Shown piece by piece: positions 10,158 to 18,194 of a DNA stretch of 64,000 nt (within the stretch, counting starts at the first letter, position 1; each line of letters begins with the position of its first letter). The stretch lies in contig NZ_CP049868.1 of the NCBI RefSeq assembly GCF_011303555.1, positions 3,472,001 through 3,536,000 of the forward strand, in the 5' to 3' direction. The notes below the pieces were generated by a model that saw nothing but the letters and a program-made list of their open reading frames with translations, was not told the DNA's origin and ran no database searches. The DNA is from Pedobacter sp. HDW13 (lineage in GTDB: Bacteria > Bacteroidota > Bacteroidia > Sphingobacteriales > Sphingobacteriaceae). Made by a program: the position numbers and the translations under genes.

Positions 10158-11259
10158 TGGCTATGAGATGAATGGTCACCTTAAAACTTCCTTCGTTGGC
10201 CGTCACAGTTGGGGTTTGTTTTGCCAGTAAGCTAAAACGGCGAATGATATTGGCAAGTCCTATCCCGGTTGATCCGCCAATGGGATGTTCTAATGGTATA
10301 AGTTTATTCTCAACTACAAGGTTATCTTTTAAAGTAGAATAGATATTGATTTCAAGTGGATTGTTTTTACCTGTTCGATTGTGTTTAATCGCATTTTCGA
10401 TCAATAGCTGAAGGGTTAAGGGCGGGATAAGCAGCTGGTTAGCTGATTGATCAACTGCGATATTGAAGCTGACGCCGCTCCCGATTCGCTGTTCGGTTAG
10501 GAAGATATATGAACGGAGAAACTTCAATTCTTCTTCAAGCGGGATGAGATCTTTTTTCGAATTTAGCAGCAGGAAACGGTATACTTTGGCAAAATTCTCT
10601 GAATATTTATAACCCAGGGCCTGATCCTCAAGAATTAGCTCAGAGAGTACACTCAGGTTATTGAAAATGAAATGCGGGTCGAGCTGAAGTTTAAGCGCAT
10701 TAAGTTCGGCCTCAACTGATGCCTGCCGCAGTTCGGATACACGGAGTTTCTGTTCGGTAACTTCAAGCTCAGAATTTTTCCAGTTGTTTACCATATAACT
10801 ACCTGTGTTAACGCCCATAATGATGAAGGCAATAACAAGACTTACAATAATCCACTGTAATAGGTTTCTAATATCTTCTATCGACAGCTGCTCTGCTGCT
10901 TCTGTTTTGTTATAGATCAGGTACATGCAGATTACGTTCAATAAAATTACCGCAAACACTACTGCGATGTTCAATAAGGTTTCAATAAATAAACGCTTGC
11001 CTGGCTTTTTTGTCCATGGGATACGCTTGTTCAGTTTGTTGTGGATTACAATGGTGGCTTCGGCAACCAGAAAGCAGAACAAAAAAGTAATCAGCCATTC
11101 TGCTGCAATATCAAGGTGGCTGCGCTGAAAATAGTTCTGCCAGAATTTAGCATAGGGATCGATCAGAAAGGATACTAGGTAGTAAAGCACAAATGCACAA
11201 AAAAGAAAAAGAATCCTTCTGGTTTTATTACTCAAAAATGTTTCTGTGGCTATTGGCAT
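10147..11259 (-). CDS. LytS/YehU-type sensor histidine kinase
   Basis: This 370-residue membrane kinase has about four N-terminal transmembrane helices (residues about 15-160), a short coiled coil, and the His_kinase motif LDPHFIFNNLSVL with the phospho-accepting His. A GHKL ATPase segment follows (LIENAIKHN; GGSTGIGLANI). It lacks a periplasmic sensor domain, as is common in this family. The 3' end overlaps the LytTR regulator gene by 11 bp, so the two are translationally coupled and form a cognate pair. The signal is unknown. Confidence 0.93.
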   Translation of the reverse strand: MPIATETFLSNKTRRILFLFCAFVLYYLVSFLIDPYAKFWQNYFQRSHLDIAAEWLITFLFCFLVAEATIVIHNKLNKRIPWTKKPGKRLFIETLLNIAVVFAVILLNVICMYLIYNKTEAAEQLSIEDIRNLLQWIIVSLVIAFIIMGVNTGSYMVNNWKNSELEVTEQKLRVSELRQASVEAELNALKLQLDPHFIFNNLSVLSELILEDQALGYKYSENFAKVYRFLLLNSKKDLIPLEEELKFLRSYIFLTEQRIGSGVSFNIAVDQSANQLLIPPLTLQLLIENAIKHNRTGKNNPLEINIYSTLKDNLVVENKLIPLEHPIGGSTGIGLANIIRRFSLLAKQTPTVTANEGSFKVTIHLIANDQ

Positions 11260-11343
11260 CTGCTCTGCGTGGTTGTTTTCCTATTTATCGCTACAATAAT
11301 AATGTATCTGAAAGATATTTGGAGCCATATGCTAATCAAAGAT

Positions 11344-11873
11344 TTAAGATAAAGAATTTCCCTCAAACGGTTTAAAAGCAATTACATGCACCAATTCCCT
11401 TTCATCATGGCAAGCAAATTTTACTTTCAGGTTGTAATATATTTTCTCGTCGATGAATTTTATACCGAAATGTGCTTTAAGTTGTGGCCTGTTGATAATG
11501 CCCATTACAAGCCCCAAATACTGCTCAGCCACCTGATCAAAGCTATTGCTTATGGCAATAAGTTTCATTTTGCAGATTAACTTACAGGCAAAATCTTCAT
11601 CGGGGATGCTCCTGAAACGTATATCTGAATGGTAATAGAGTAACCTTTCGCGTTTGTAGGCTGAAGCGGGCAGATAGATGGCTACCAGGTGAGTGTAGCC
11701 TAAAATTTCTTGTGTAAATGCTGATGGTAGCGTAAACTCCTTTTTAAGCTGTGCTACAGGCATTGAAAAAATTGAGAAAGGCAAGGTTGACTTACCGTTC
11801 GGGGTTTTGGAAAAAAACTGGTTCAGCCAGCCCGGATTTATAGGGCGGTATCCTGTTTTAAATTATTGCTCAT
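11344..11873 (-). CDS. Hypothetical cytosolic protein, N-terminus frameshifted
   Basis: The open frame 11344-11784 starts at TTG and lacks a convincing initiation site. Upstream in another frame, an ATG at 11873 with a good AGGAG site encodes MSNNLKQDTA. Adding one G to the run at 11843-11845 fuses the two into MSNNLKQDTAPINPGWLNQF and onwards, 176 residues, so I set the start at 11873. The product has no signal peptide or membrane helix and mixes alpha and beta segments. I do not recognise a family. It lies about 85 bp upstream of the kinase gene in the same orientation and may be co-transcribed with the two-component pair. Confidence 0.6.
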
Positions 11874-12120
11874 CGTTATCTCCTGCTCAAGGTTAGTGAT
11901 TTGGAATGTCCAATGATACGATCAATACTAGGATATTTTGATCAAAATAGAGCCGAACTGTTAAAAATAGTACCTTAAGCAGATCGATAGGTAACTGAAG
12001 TGTAGTTCTTTTTTCATCTAAAGAACATTCAAGCAATTAAGTTCAAATTATAATTATCGCCCTAAAACATCATCATAACAGCGTAAGGAAAGCCTACTGG
12101 TGCAAGTCTTATCGCACTTG

Positions 12121-12199
12121 GGATTTTAAATCCATACTGGTATCATTTGTCTAAAAAATGAAGAAATTAAAGACGGGATTACAAATCCCGACTAACTGG
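12121..12199. repeat. REP-like repeat, copy B
   Basis: About 79 bp, nearly identical to copy C at 16062-16144 and in the same orientation: ggattttaaatccatactgg, then atgaagaaattaaaga, then caaatcccgactaac. Its right end runs into the 3' end of the E1-like gene, and the TAG stop of that gene lies inside the repeat. A small inverted repeat (gggatt/aatccc) gives it hairpin potential, so it may also terminate the operon. Confidence 0.75.
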
Positions 12200-12905
12200 A
12201 AGGCTTTTGAATTTTAAAGAATTTAAAAGTATTGCTTAAGGTCTCAATACAAAGCAGGTTCCCGTCTAGATTACTGTCGACCATAAGTATTATTTTTAGC
12301 ACTTCTAAGGCTTGCATGGTGCCGGCTATACCGCAAGTGGTATTGATAATACCTGAGGTGCTGCAAGTATTATTGGCATTCTCGCGCAGCATTTGACTGG
12401 AGAAGATGTCTTCGAGTTGGATTTTGCGCTTATGGTTTAATACCGTGAGGTAGGCCGTCCATTCTAAAACAGCTGCATAAACGAGCGGTTTGTTATGTGC
12501 TGCGCTTACTTGCCCGATTAAGATTCTGGTTTCGGTGTCGTCAGTGCAGTCGCATAAAATGTCGTAGCCTTGAATAATAGCTTTTGCGTTGTTTTTGTCC
12601 AGATTTTCTCTGTAAGCAGTTATTTTGGCTGTTGGGTTCATTGCTTTCAGCCGTGTTGCTAAAACGTCTACCTTGTATTTATTAAGGTCTTCGGTAGTAT
12701 ATAAGAATTGGCGGTGTAAGTTGGTAATGGCGATTGTGTCCTGATCGATGATACCAATATGGCCTACACCAGCGGAGGCAAGGTAGGTGGCCAGGGGCAC
12801 ACCTAAGCCACCTGCGCCGATGATTAAGACCCTGGCATTAAATATTTTTTCCTGACCACCTTTTAGTACCTCGGGAACTAAGATTTGCTGTTGGTATCGC
12901 TGCAT
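12192..12905 (-). CDS. MoeB/ThiF/E1-like adenylating enzyme
   Basis: This 237-residue protein matches the ubiquitin-activating superfamily. It has the nucleotide-binding GAGGLG at 30-35, acidic residues after beta 2 (D54/D56), the Arg-finger region NLHRQFL (R65), CDCTDD at 118-123, and the C-terminal block TCSTSGII...GTMQALEVLK with Cys181 or Cys191 as possible thioester or persulfide sites. The CxxC zinc pair usual in MoeB is not visible, and no rhodanese domain follows. The expected reaction is ATP-dependent adenylation of a Gly-Gly C-terminus, here most simply that of the 129-residue protein two genes upstream. The start ATG overlaps the DUF4132 stop (TAATG), so the genes are coupled. A stray thiamine or molybdopterin enzyme is the alternative, but no thi or moa gene is nearby. 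Confidence 0.85.
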   Translation of the reverse strand: MQRYQQQILVPEVLKGGQEKIFNARVLIIGAGGLGVPLATYLASAGVGHIGIIDQDTIAITNLHRQFLYTTEDLNKYKVDVLATRLKAMNPTAKITAYRENLDKNNAKAIIQGYDILCDCTDDTETRILIGQVSAAHNKPLVYAAVLEWTAYLTVLNHKRKIQLEDIFSSQMLRENANNTCSTSGIINTTCGIAGTMQALEVLKIILMVDSNLDGNLLCIETLSNTFKFFKIQKPSS

Positions 12906-15520
12906 TAACTTCGGTTAATTTGAGAGGTAATGGTGCTATCGGTAATTTTATCGTCCTGGGCTAAAAGAAATGCTTTTGATAGGATTACTGACAGACCTGC
13001 ATCGCCTTCAAATGGGATAAAGAGGTTTTCGGTATGGTTTTTCTGACTCCTATCGGGTACAATACAAAGGTATTGGTCGTTAGGTTCCATTAGGATATTG
13101 GTGCTGCCCAGGTGAATTTTGTAAGTGCGCAATGTACCTTGCACAATTAAGAACTTATCTTTGACCTGGGCAACTTTGCTGATTTTTAGTCGCGGCAATA
13201 AATTAGTGATGATTTCTTTTCTGTTTTTAGCTACTTCTGATAGTTCGCCAAAAGAGAAAGCCGTCCAGTAATCTCTATAGGCAGGCAGGCCACCCGAATC
13301 TTGCCAGGTGGGGTCGTTACCAACGCTAGCTACGCCAACAAAGAGGTCTACATCGCGGAGTACTTCTGATAAGGGCAGTGCAGGGATGTCGATAAGGTTT
13401 TTTAACTGGTCGTTAGTAGTATCTACGAAGCGGACCTGATCAGTAGAAATGTAATTCCATATACCGGTATCATTGAATGCATCATCAGCAGCAACTTCAT
13501 TAATCCAGTATTCTGCGCGGAGATTGTATTCGGGAAGATTAACCTGGGCAGACTGGTTGTAACGGCCATCGTCATAAGCACCAAGCAGGGAATATTTCCA
13601 GCCACGGGTTTTGGCGAGCATGTTAAACTGGTGCTGCTTCAGGATGTGCGATGCCATCCGGTTGCTATAGGTGCGGGTATTAATTTCAGCATCAGTGAGC
13701 AGGTATACTTCTCTATAAGCTTGCTTTAAAGGCTGCTGTATTTTCTTTTCTGTAAGGAAACTTCTCCAGTCAGTTGTTTCCTGTGTGCTTGCTAAGGCCG
13801 GATGCCAGAGCGATACTCTTGAAGTGTGCTTAGGTTCTTGTTGGTTACCTTTATTATCTATCCAGCCATCATTGATTTTAATGAGGCTTTGTTGTTGGCT
13901 GTTGTTTTCTGGGTTAGTAAAAGTCCAGATAATTTTTTCTGCTATGGTGCTTACCAAGCCGTGATGAAGAAAGTACTTTTCAAAGTTTTCATAATTCCAT
14001 TCTCTCCCGGTTCTAAACAGTCTGTCTATGCGGTCGCGCTGGGCTGAAGTATTTTGGTCGATTTGTTTTTGGGTATCTTTTATTTTTTTAAGCCTTGAGG
14101 CGTACTTTTCTTTGATGAAGGCAGGTACGCTTTTTTGCGGACTGTCATCGGGCTTAACCCAGTTAAGCACTGATTTACCAACTCCGGTAATTTGAAGCGT
14201 GCAGGTATAATCTTCAAATGAATAACTTCGTTTTCCATGTTCCAGTTTAAAGTCTTCAACCGCCATGTCTTCGATGTCGTGTGTAGAAACTCCCTGCACG
14301 GCTGCGGCTTCTGCAATGTATTTTTCAATTAGCGTTTGCGTGTTTGATTGTTTGATCCGCAGTTTTAATCTGGAAAGGTGTCCAATGCCATCAAGTCCTT
14401 TAGATTTATAAAGTGTATATAAACAGGCGTTTCCGAGGCCTGCAGCGGTTGGGCCTTTACCAGGTATTTTTTTGAAGCATCGTTCGGCGAGTTTAGCGAT
14501 TAGATTTAGGGTATTTTGGTCGTGAAAGTGTGCACATATCCAAATGAAACCTTTTATGGCATCGAGGTTAATGCCGCTTAAAAATTCAGTTAGCGTATAG
14601 GTGTAGCGTTGGGCACCAGTGCCGTAGGTATGCTCGGTAGAACTTTCTTTATGGGCAATCACAAATTCTACCCAGCTTGCAATAACTTTTTTGAACTTAT
14701 CAGTCCCCAGGGTTTTAATCAGGGCCAGCGATTCGTCCAGGTATTTTTTACTGGGTTTTGCACCAGTTGCTTTCTGGGCTTTGGCAAGTAAATCAAACCA
14801 AAGTTGTTTTTCGGGGTTTTCCATGGCTAAAAGCATGGGGTTGGCAAATGCAGCAAAGGCATCTTCACCAATAAAAAGGGTGGGTTTGATTGCTACACTG
14901 GTTTCCTCGAAAAGAAGCTCATCTAGCTTAGCTTTTAATTTGACCACTTCTTTCGATGTTGCCTGATCGCTGCTGGTGTAGGCTTTTTTTAGTTTTATGA
15001 TGGCAGCTTTTACCGCTTCACCTGGTTTTTCATTTTTGTATTGGTTTAGCAGTTGGTTAATAAATAATGCAATAGGCCACTGGTTAAAAGCAGACCATTT
15101 ACCATATAGTTTTTTGGTGAAGAAATCGTTTACGATCCCAATCAGTGCACTATCACTATAATGGATTTTGGTTCTCAGGAGTTGGGTTAAATAGGCAACT
15201 CTAACAATGTTGTCTTTGCTGGAAATCGAGTTGTATGGAACGCCATCTTTTTGGGCATGAGTGTCTATTTCCTTAATGCAGTAACGCAAGAAATCTGTTT
15301 TTTGCTCATTTGTCCAGTTTTGTACCTGGTTTTGGTAAACATCGCTTGAACTGAATTTAACGTCGTAGAAATGTTCGTTTGTTTTCAGGCATTCATCTCT
15401 GGTATCGGATATGATTTTTTTAAATTCGGGGTTTTCACCCGTTAATGCTTCGGTAAGGCTGGAAGAAACTTTGTCTTTTGCACTGTTAATGGCATGCTTA
15501 ATTTTATCAAATATTTTCAT
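12905..15520 (-). CDS. DUF4132-family protein, middle gene of Ubl/E1 operon
   Basis: This 871-residue cytosolic protein has no signal or membrane helix. The N-terminal half is helical and repeat-like. The centre holds the segment I take as DUF4132 (RLFRTGREWNYENFEKYFLH). The C-terminal part has VGVASVGNDPTWQDSGG and YKIHLGSTNILMEPNDQYLC, the conserved tail of these proteins. E. coli MolR/YehI carry related domains and have no firm biochemical role. The gene starts 2 bp after the Ubl-like gene and overlaps the E1-like gene by one base, a very tight operon. It could be the modification target, a ligase-like scaffold or a receptor; sequence alone does not decide. Confidence 0.8.
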   Translation of the reverse strand: MKIFDKIKHAINSAKDKVSSSLTEALTGENPEFKKIISDTRDECLKTNEHFYDVKFSSSDVYQNQVQNWTNEQKTDFLRYCIKEIDTHAQKDGVPYNSISSKDNIVRVAYLTQLLRTKIHYSDSALIGIVNDFFTKKLYGKWSAFNQWPIALFINQLLNQYKNEKPGEAVKAAIIKLKKAYTSSDQATSKEVVKLKAKLDELLFEETSVAIKPTLFIGEDAFAAFANPMLLAMENPEKQLWFDLLAKAQKATGAKPSKKYLDESLALIKTLGTDKFKKVIASWVEFVIAHKESSTEHTYGTGAQRYTYTLTEFLSGINLDAIKGFIWICAHFHDQNTLNLIAKLAERCFKKIPGKGPTAAGLGNACLYTLYKSKGLDGIGHLSRLKLRIKQSNTQTLIEKYIAEAAAVQGVSTHDIEDMAVEDFKLEHGKRSYSFEDYTCTLQITGVGKSVLNWVKPDDSPQKSVPAFIKEKYASRLKKIKDTQKQIDQNTSAQRDRIDRLFRTGREWNYENFEKYFLHHGLVSTIAEKIIWTFTNPENNSQQQSLIKINDGWIDNKGNQQEPKHTSRVSLWHPALASTQETTDWRSFLTEKKIQQPLKQAYREVYLLTDAEINTRTYSNRMASHILKQHQFNMLAKTRGWKYSLLGAYDDGRYNQSAQVNLPEYNLRAEYWINEVAADDAFNDTGIWNYISTDQVRFVDTTNDQLKNLIDIPALPLSEVLRDVDLFVGVASVGNDPTWQDSGGLPAYRDYWTAFSFGELSEVAKNRKEIITNLLPRLKISKVAQVKDKFLIVQGTLRTYKIHLGSTNILMEPNDQYLCIVPDRSQKNHTENLFIPFEGDAGLSVILSKAFLLAQDDKITDSTITSQINRS

Positions 15521-15522
15521 GC

Positions 15523-15912
15523 TTATCCGCCAACTAAAGGTGTTAGTTTTATAAAACTGATATTGGTATTTGCATGGAGCACTACTTTATCTTCGAGGCT
15601 TTCTGATTGCTGGTTATCTATGAGCACAAAAAATCCATTCTTTTGAAAAGCATCTAAAGCTACGTAAATCTGTTTTTCAGCATCGATTAACTTACGGTCT
15701 TTAAGTTTATAACCATTGAGCGTTTTCTCAGCATCAGTGGGTTCAACCAAGCCCCTAAAGTACTCAGGAAGTTTGCTGTTGTAGTTTTCTACTTCTTTTT
15801 TTACACGGCTGGATATAATGTCTGATACCGTTACCTCGCTGCTTTGAAATTGAAGTTCGATTTCTTGAAGAACCTTTCCGGCAAAGGTTTCATCTTTAAT
15901 GGTAATGGTCAT
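15523..15912 (-). CDS. Ubiquitin-like/beta-grasp candidate with C-terminal Gly-Gly
   Basis: This 129-residue protein begins MTITIKDE and ends FIKLTPLVGG. The ending (hydrophobic strand, Pro, then terminal Gly-Gly with nothing after) is what E1-type enzymes recognise in ThiS, MoaD, Urm1 and mature ubiquitin, so no processing protease would be needed. The first 45 residues could form the beta-hairpin and helix of a beta-grasp fold (TITIKDE; EIELQF; VTVSDIISSRVKKEVENY). GFFVLIDNQ, KVVLHAN and SFIKLTPL supply later strands. It is the first gene of the operon, followed by DUF4132 and the E1-like gene. The fold is my inference from pattern; the Gly-Gly tail and operon are seen directly. Confidence 0.75.
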   Translation of the reverse strand: MTITIKDETFAGKVLQEIELQFQSSEVTVSDIISSRVKKEVENYNSKLPEYFRGLVEPTDAEKTLNGYKLKDRKLIDAEKQIYVALDAFQKNGFFVLIDNQQSESLEDKVVLHANTNISFIKLTPLVGG

Positions 15913-16030
15913 AATAAATGGTTTGATGGCGATTTAGAATTTAATTTGAATATGCATTTTTTCTTTTTGTCTGGCAAATTAAAAACCTCGCTGGCATATG
16001 TATGCAGCTTGTAAAAACATTTTTTTTCTT

Positions 16031-16142
16031 GCTAGTCCTGATTTGTAATCCGGATCTCTAGTTCTTTGGATTTTAAATCCATACTGGCGCCTTTTGTTTA
16101 AAAAATGAAGAAATTAAAGAGGGATTGCAAATCCCGACTAAC
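16031..16142. repeat. REP-like repeat, copy C, with both inverted arms
   Basis: The fullest copy. The left arm gctagtcctgatttgtaatc (16031-16050) is an imperfect inverted match to the right arm at 16122-16142 (ggattgcaaatcccgactaac). The interior ggattttaaatccatactgg matches copy B. It lies just upstream of the Ubl/DUF4132/E1 operon in the same orientation as copy B beyond the operon's other end. Confidence 0.75.
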
Positions 16143-16208
16143 GGAGGATGACAGTGATTGCTGACTTTTGTTTATAATACAGGATAACTTATCCTCAATA
16201 ATTAAGCA

Positions 16209-16555
16209 CAAACGTTTGCGTTTGATTTACTGCTTTAGTTGCTGTTTTAAAATAATTATTTTCAATGCTCCAAAATCGATTGAATTTTATGTTTTTTACC
16301 TGCTGTTTATTTCGATTATCTCTTGTTTCTGTAATAATAAATTTACATTCTTAATATGTTTGGTAAATAACCCAGTGAATTGTTGGCTAACCCACAGATT
16401 TTGACAATGTTGTATAGGCTTTATTAATTTTCCCTTTTTGGACTATCGCATTATATCATTCTTTAAAGTTTTAAGGTAGATATGAGATATAATCTATAGT
16501 ATTTATAGGACTTAAATGCCTTGTTACAGGCAATTTGCTGCTAAACAAACGTTTG
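16209..16555. promoter_or_regulatory. Pair of identical 10-bp palindromes (caaacgtttg)
   Basis: The perfect palindrome caaacgtttg occurs at 16209-16218 and 16546-16555, 337 bp apart, each preceded by more A/C-rich sequence. Spacing and symmetry suggest operator sites for a dimeric (LacI-like or similar) regulator, possibly looping. No regulator gene is linked, so this is only a candidate. Confidence 0.3.
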
Positions 16556-16923
16556 TGCTGTCTTTTTCCATTTACTTGAAGCAAATGTAATTAGCTTTGA
16601 GTAAGGTCTCTAACTAAGATCCAAACCAATCATCCTAACAAAAAAATTACAAGCTAACCAAACCAATTAACTGGTTGTGATAACCAGGTAAACTATTAAC
16701 AAATTTTGCAAGATGTAACATCTTGAATGCAATGGTTCTGTTGAAATAACGGGGTAATAGAGTATTGCCCAAAATTGGCAGTTCCACTTGCTACAGGCCG
16801 TTCAGCAAAAGATAATCGGTAAAGCGTAATATCCAATTAGAAAGATATGACTGGTACAGCATCGGGGATTAAGTGCGCTGGAAATGATAGTTATTTTTTG
16901 ATCATAAAGAATTGAAGATTTTT

Positions 16924-18102
16924 ATGCATAACCCTTATACAATGAACAGAATATTTTTTCTTTTGACCTTAATTGCCTTAGTTGTTACAGATGTAGCTGC
17001 CCAGCAGGGAGGGGATATTAATGGAAGCAGAACCAATAGCCTGATTGCTGCGGCTCCCTTTTTACGGATTACGCCCGGTGCCCGCATTGGTGGTATGGGA
17101 AACGCAGGGGTAGCGGTAGAGGCCGATGCCCATTCGGCGGCCATTAATGCTGCATCAATGGCTTACCTACCCGAGGGATCGACAGGAATAGGGCTAACCT
17201 ATACGCCCTGGATGCGGAATCTGGTACCCGATATGAACCTTTCTTATTTAAGTGGTTATTTGAACCTGGATGGACGCAATACTATAGGAGCTTCTTTGCG
17301 ATACTTTTCTATGGGTTCGGTTAACCTTACTGATGATAACTCGCTTGAACTTGGAACTGCACGCCCAACTGAGTTGGCAGTTGATATTACTTATGCACGT
17401 AGTTTTGGAAAAGAATTTGCACTCGGTGGAAGTATCCGTTTCATCAACAGCAGCCTATTTACCGGGATAACCACTTCAGGCATGCAAACAGGACCCGGAA
17501 GGGCTTTGGCTGCCGATATATCCGGAATATACAGAACAGAGGCGATGATGTTTGGCGGGCAGGCAAATTGGTCGGTAGGGGTAAATGTATCCAACATCGG
17601 CACAAAAATGAGCTATAGCAATACCGGGCAGCAATATTTCTTACCTACTGAGCTCAAACTGGGTTCTGCTGTTGCTTTTGTTGGAAATGAAAGCAAACTA
17701 ACCCTTGCCTTAGATGTAAATAAACTATTGATACCTACCCAACCCCTTTATTCGGCCGATGGGAAGATTATTAGTGGGAGAGATCCTAACAGGTCTGTTC
17801 CTGCAGGGATTTTCGGATCTTTTAATGATGCACCGGGCGGTATTAATGAAGAACTGAAAGAAATTGGTTTTTCAACAGGGCTCGAATTACTATTTAGAAA
17901 TATGGCCGTATTTCGCGCAGGCTACAACTATCAGGATGCGCAAAAAGGCGATGGCAGTTATTTTACCCTGGGTGCTGGTTTTAAATATCAGATCTACAGC
18001 ATCGATATGTCTTACCTGGTAACTTCCGAAAGAAGTAATCCACTGGCCAACACACTAAGGTTTGGCCTTGCCGTAAATTTTCTTCCCAGAAGGGGGAAAT
18101 AA
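16924..18102 (+). CDS. porV: PorV-like type IX secretion outer-membrane protein
   Basis: About 392 residues: a signal peptide (FFLLTLIALVVTDVAAQ), then the PorV/LptO hallmark PFLRITPGARIGGMGNAGVA and a beta-barrel of short amphipathic strands ending near FGLAVNFLPRRGK. PorV shuttles type IX cargo to the sortase at the cell surface. The longest open frame starts at a TTG (16912); ATG 16924 or ATG 16942 (MNRIFFLL, the tightest signal peptide) are better starts. The next gene encodes a huge protein with a type IX sorting tail, a fitting neighbour. Many Bacteroidota carry several PorV paralogues, so this may not be the main one. Confidence 0.85.
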   Translation: MHNPYTMNRIFFLLTLIALVVTDVAAQQGGDINGSRTNSLIAAAPFLRITPGARIGGMGNAGVAVEADAHSAAINAASMAYLPEGSTGIGLTYTPWMRNLVPDMNLSYLSGYLNLDGRNTIGASLRYFSMGSVNLTDDNSLELGTARPTELAVDITYARSFGKEFALGGSIRFINSSLFTGITTSGMQTGPGRALAADISGIYRTEAMMFGGQANWSVGVNVSNIGTKMSYSNTGQQYFLPTELKLGSAVAFVGNESKLTLALDVNKLLIPTQPLYSADGKIISGRDPNRSVPAGIFGSFNDAPGGINEELKEIGFSTGLELLFRNMAVFRAGYNYQDAQKGDGSYFTLGAGFKYQIYSIDMSYLVTSERSNPLANTLRFGLAVNFLPRRGK

Positions 18103-18194
18103 AAATAAACCAACCGCTTTAAACCAACAGGCCAATTTGACTTTGGTTGAAAAGCACGCATAAATTCCTTATTGTTTAATTTAAACCCAACCAA

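Larger units (their letters stand above)
15913..16923. other. Long divergent intergenic region with repeat and twin palindromes
   Basis: About 1 kb without a convincing gene. It holds REP copy C near its left end and two copies of the 10-bp palindrome caaacgtttg (16209-16218 and 16546-16555). A 78-codon frame at 16168-16404 has low-complexity hydrophobic content and I do not believe it. The promoters of the Ubl operon and the porV-like gene must both lie here. Confidence 0.5.

Noticed and set aside
12192..12905. Calling the E1-like gene thiF or moeB of thiamine or molybdopterin synthesis
   Set aside because: No thi or moa genes are adjacent, the CxxC zinc pair is not visible, and the operon partners are a Gly-Gly protein and DUF4132.
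16168..16404. 78-codon frame in the 1-kb intergenic region
   Set aside because: Cys/Phe/Ile-rich low-complexity translation, no start context and a palindromic operator-like site inside it.
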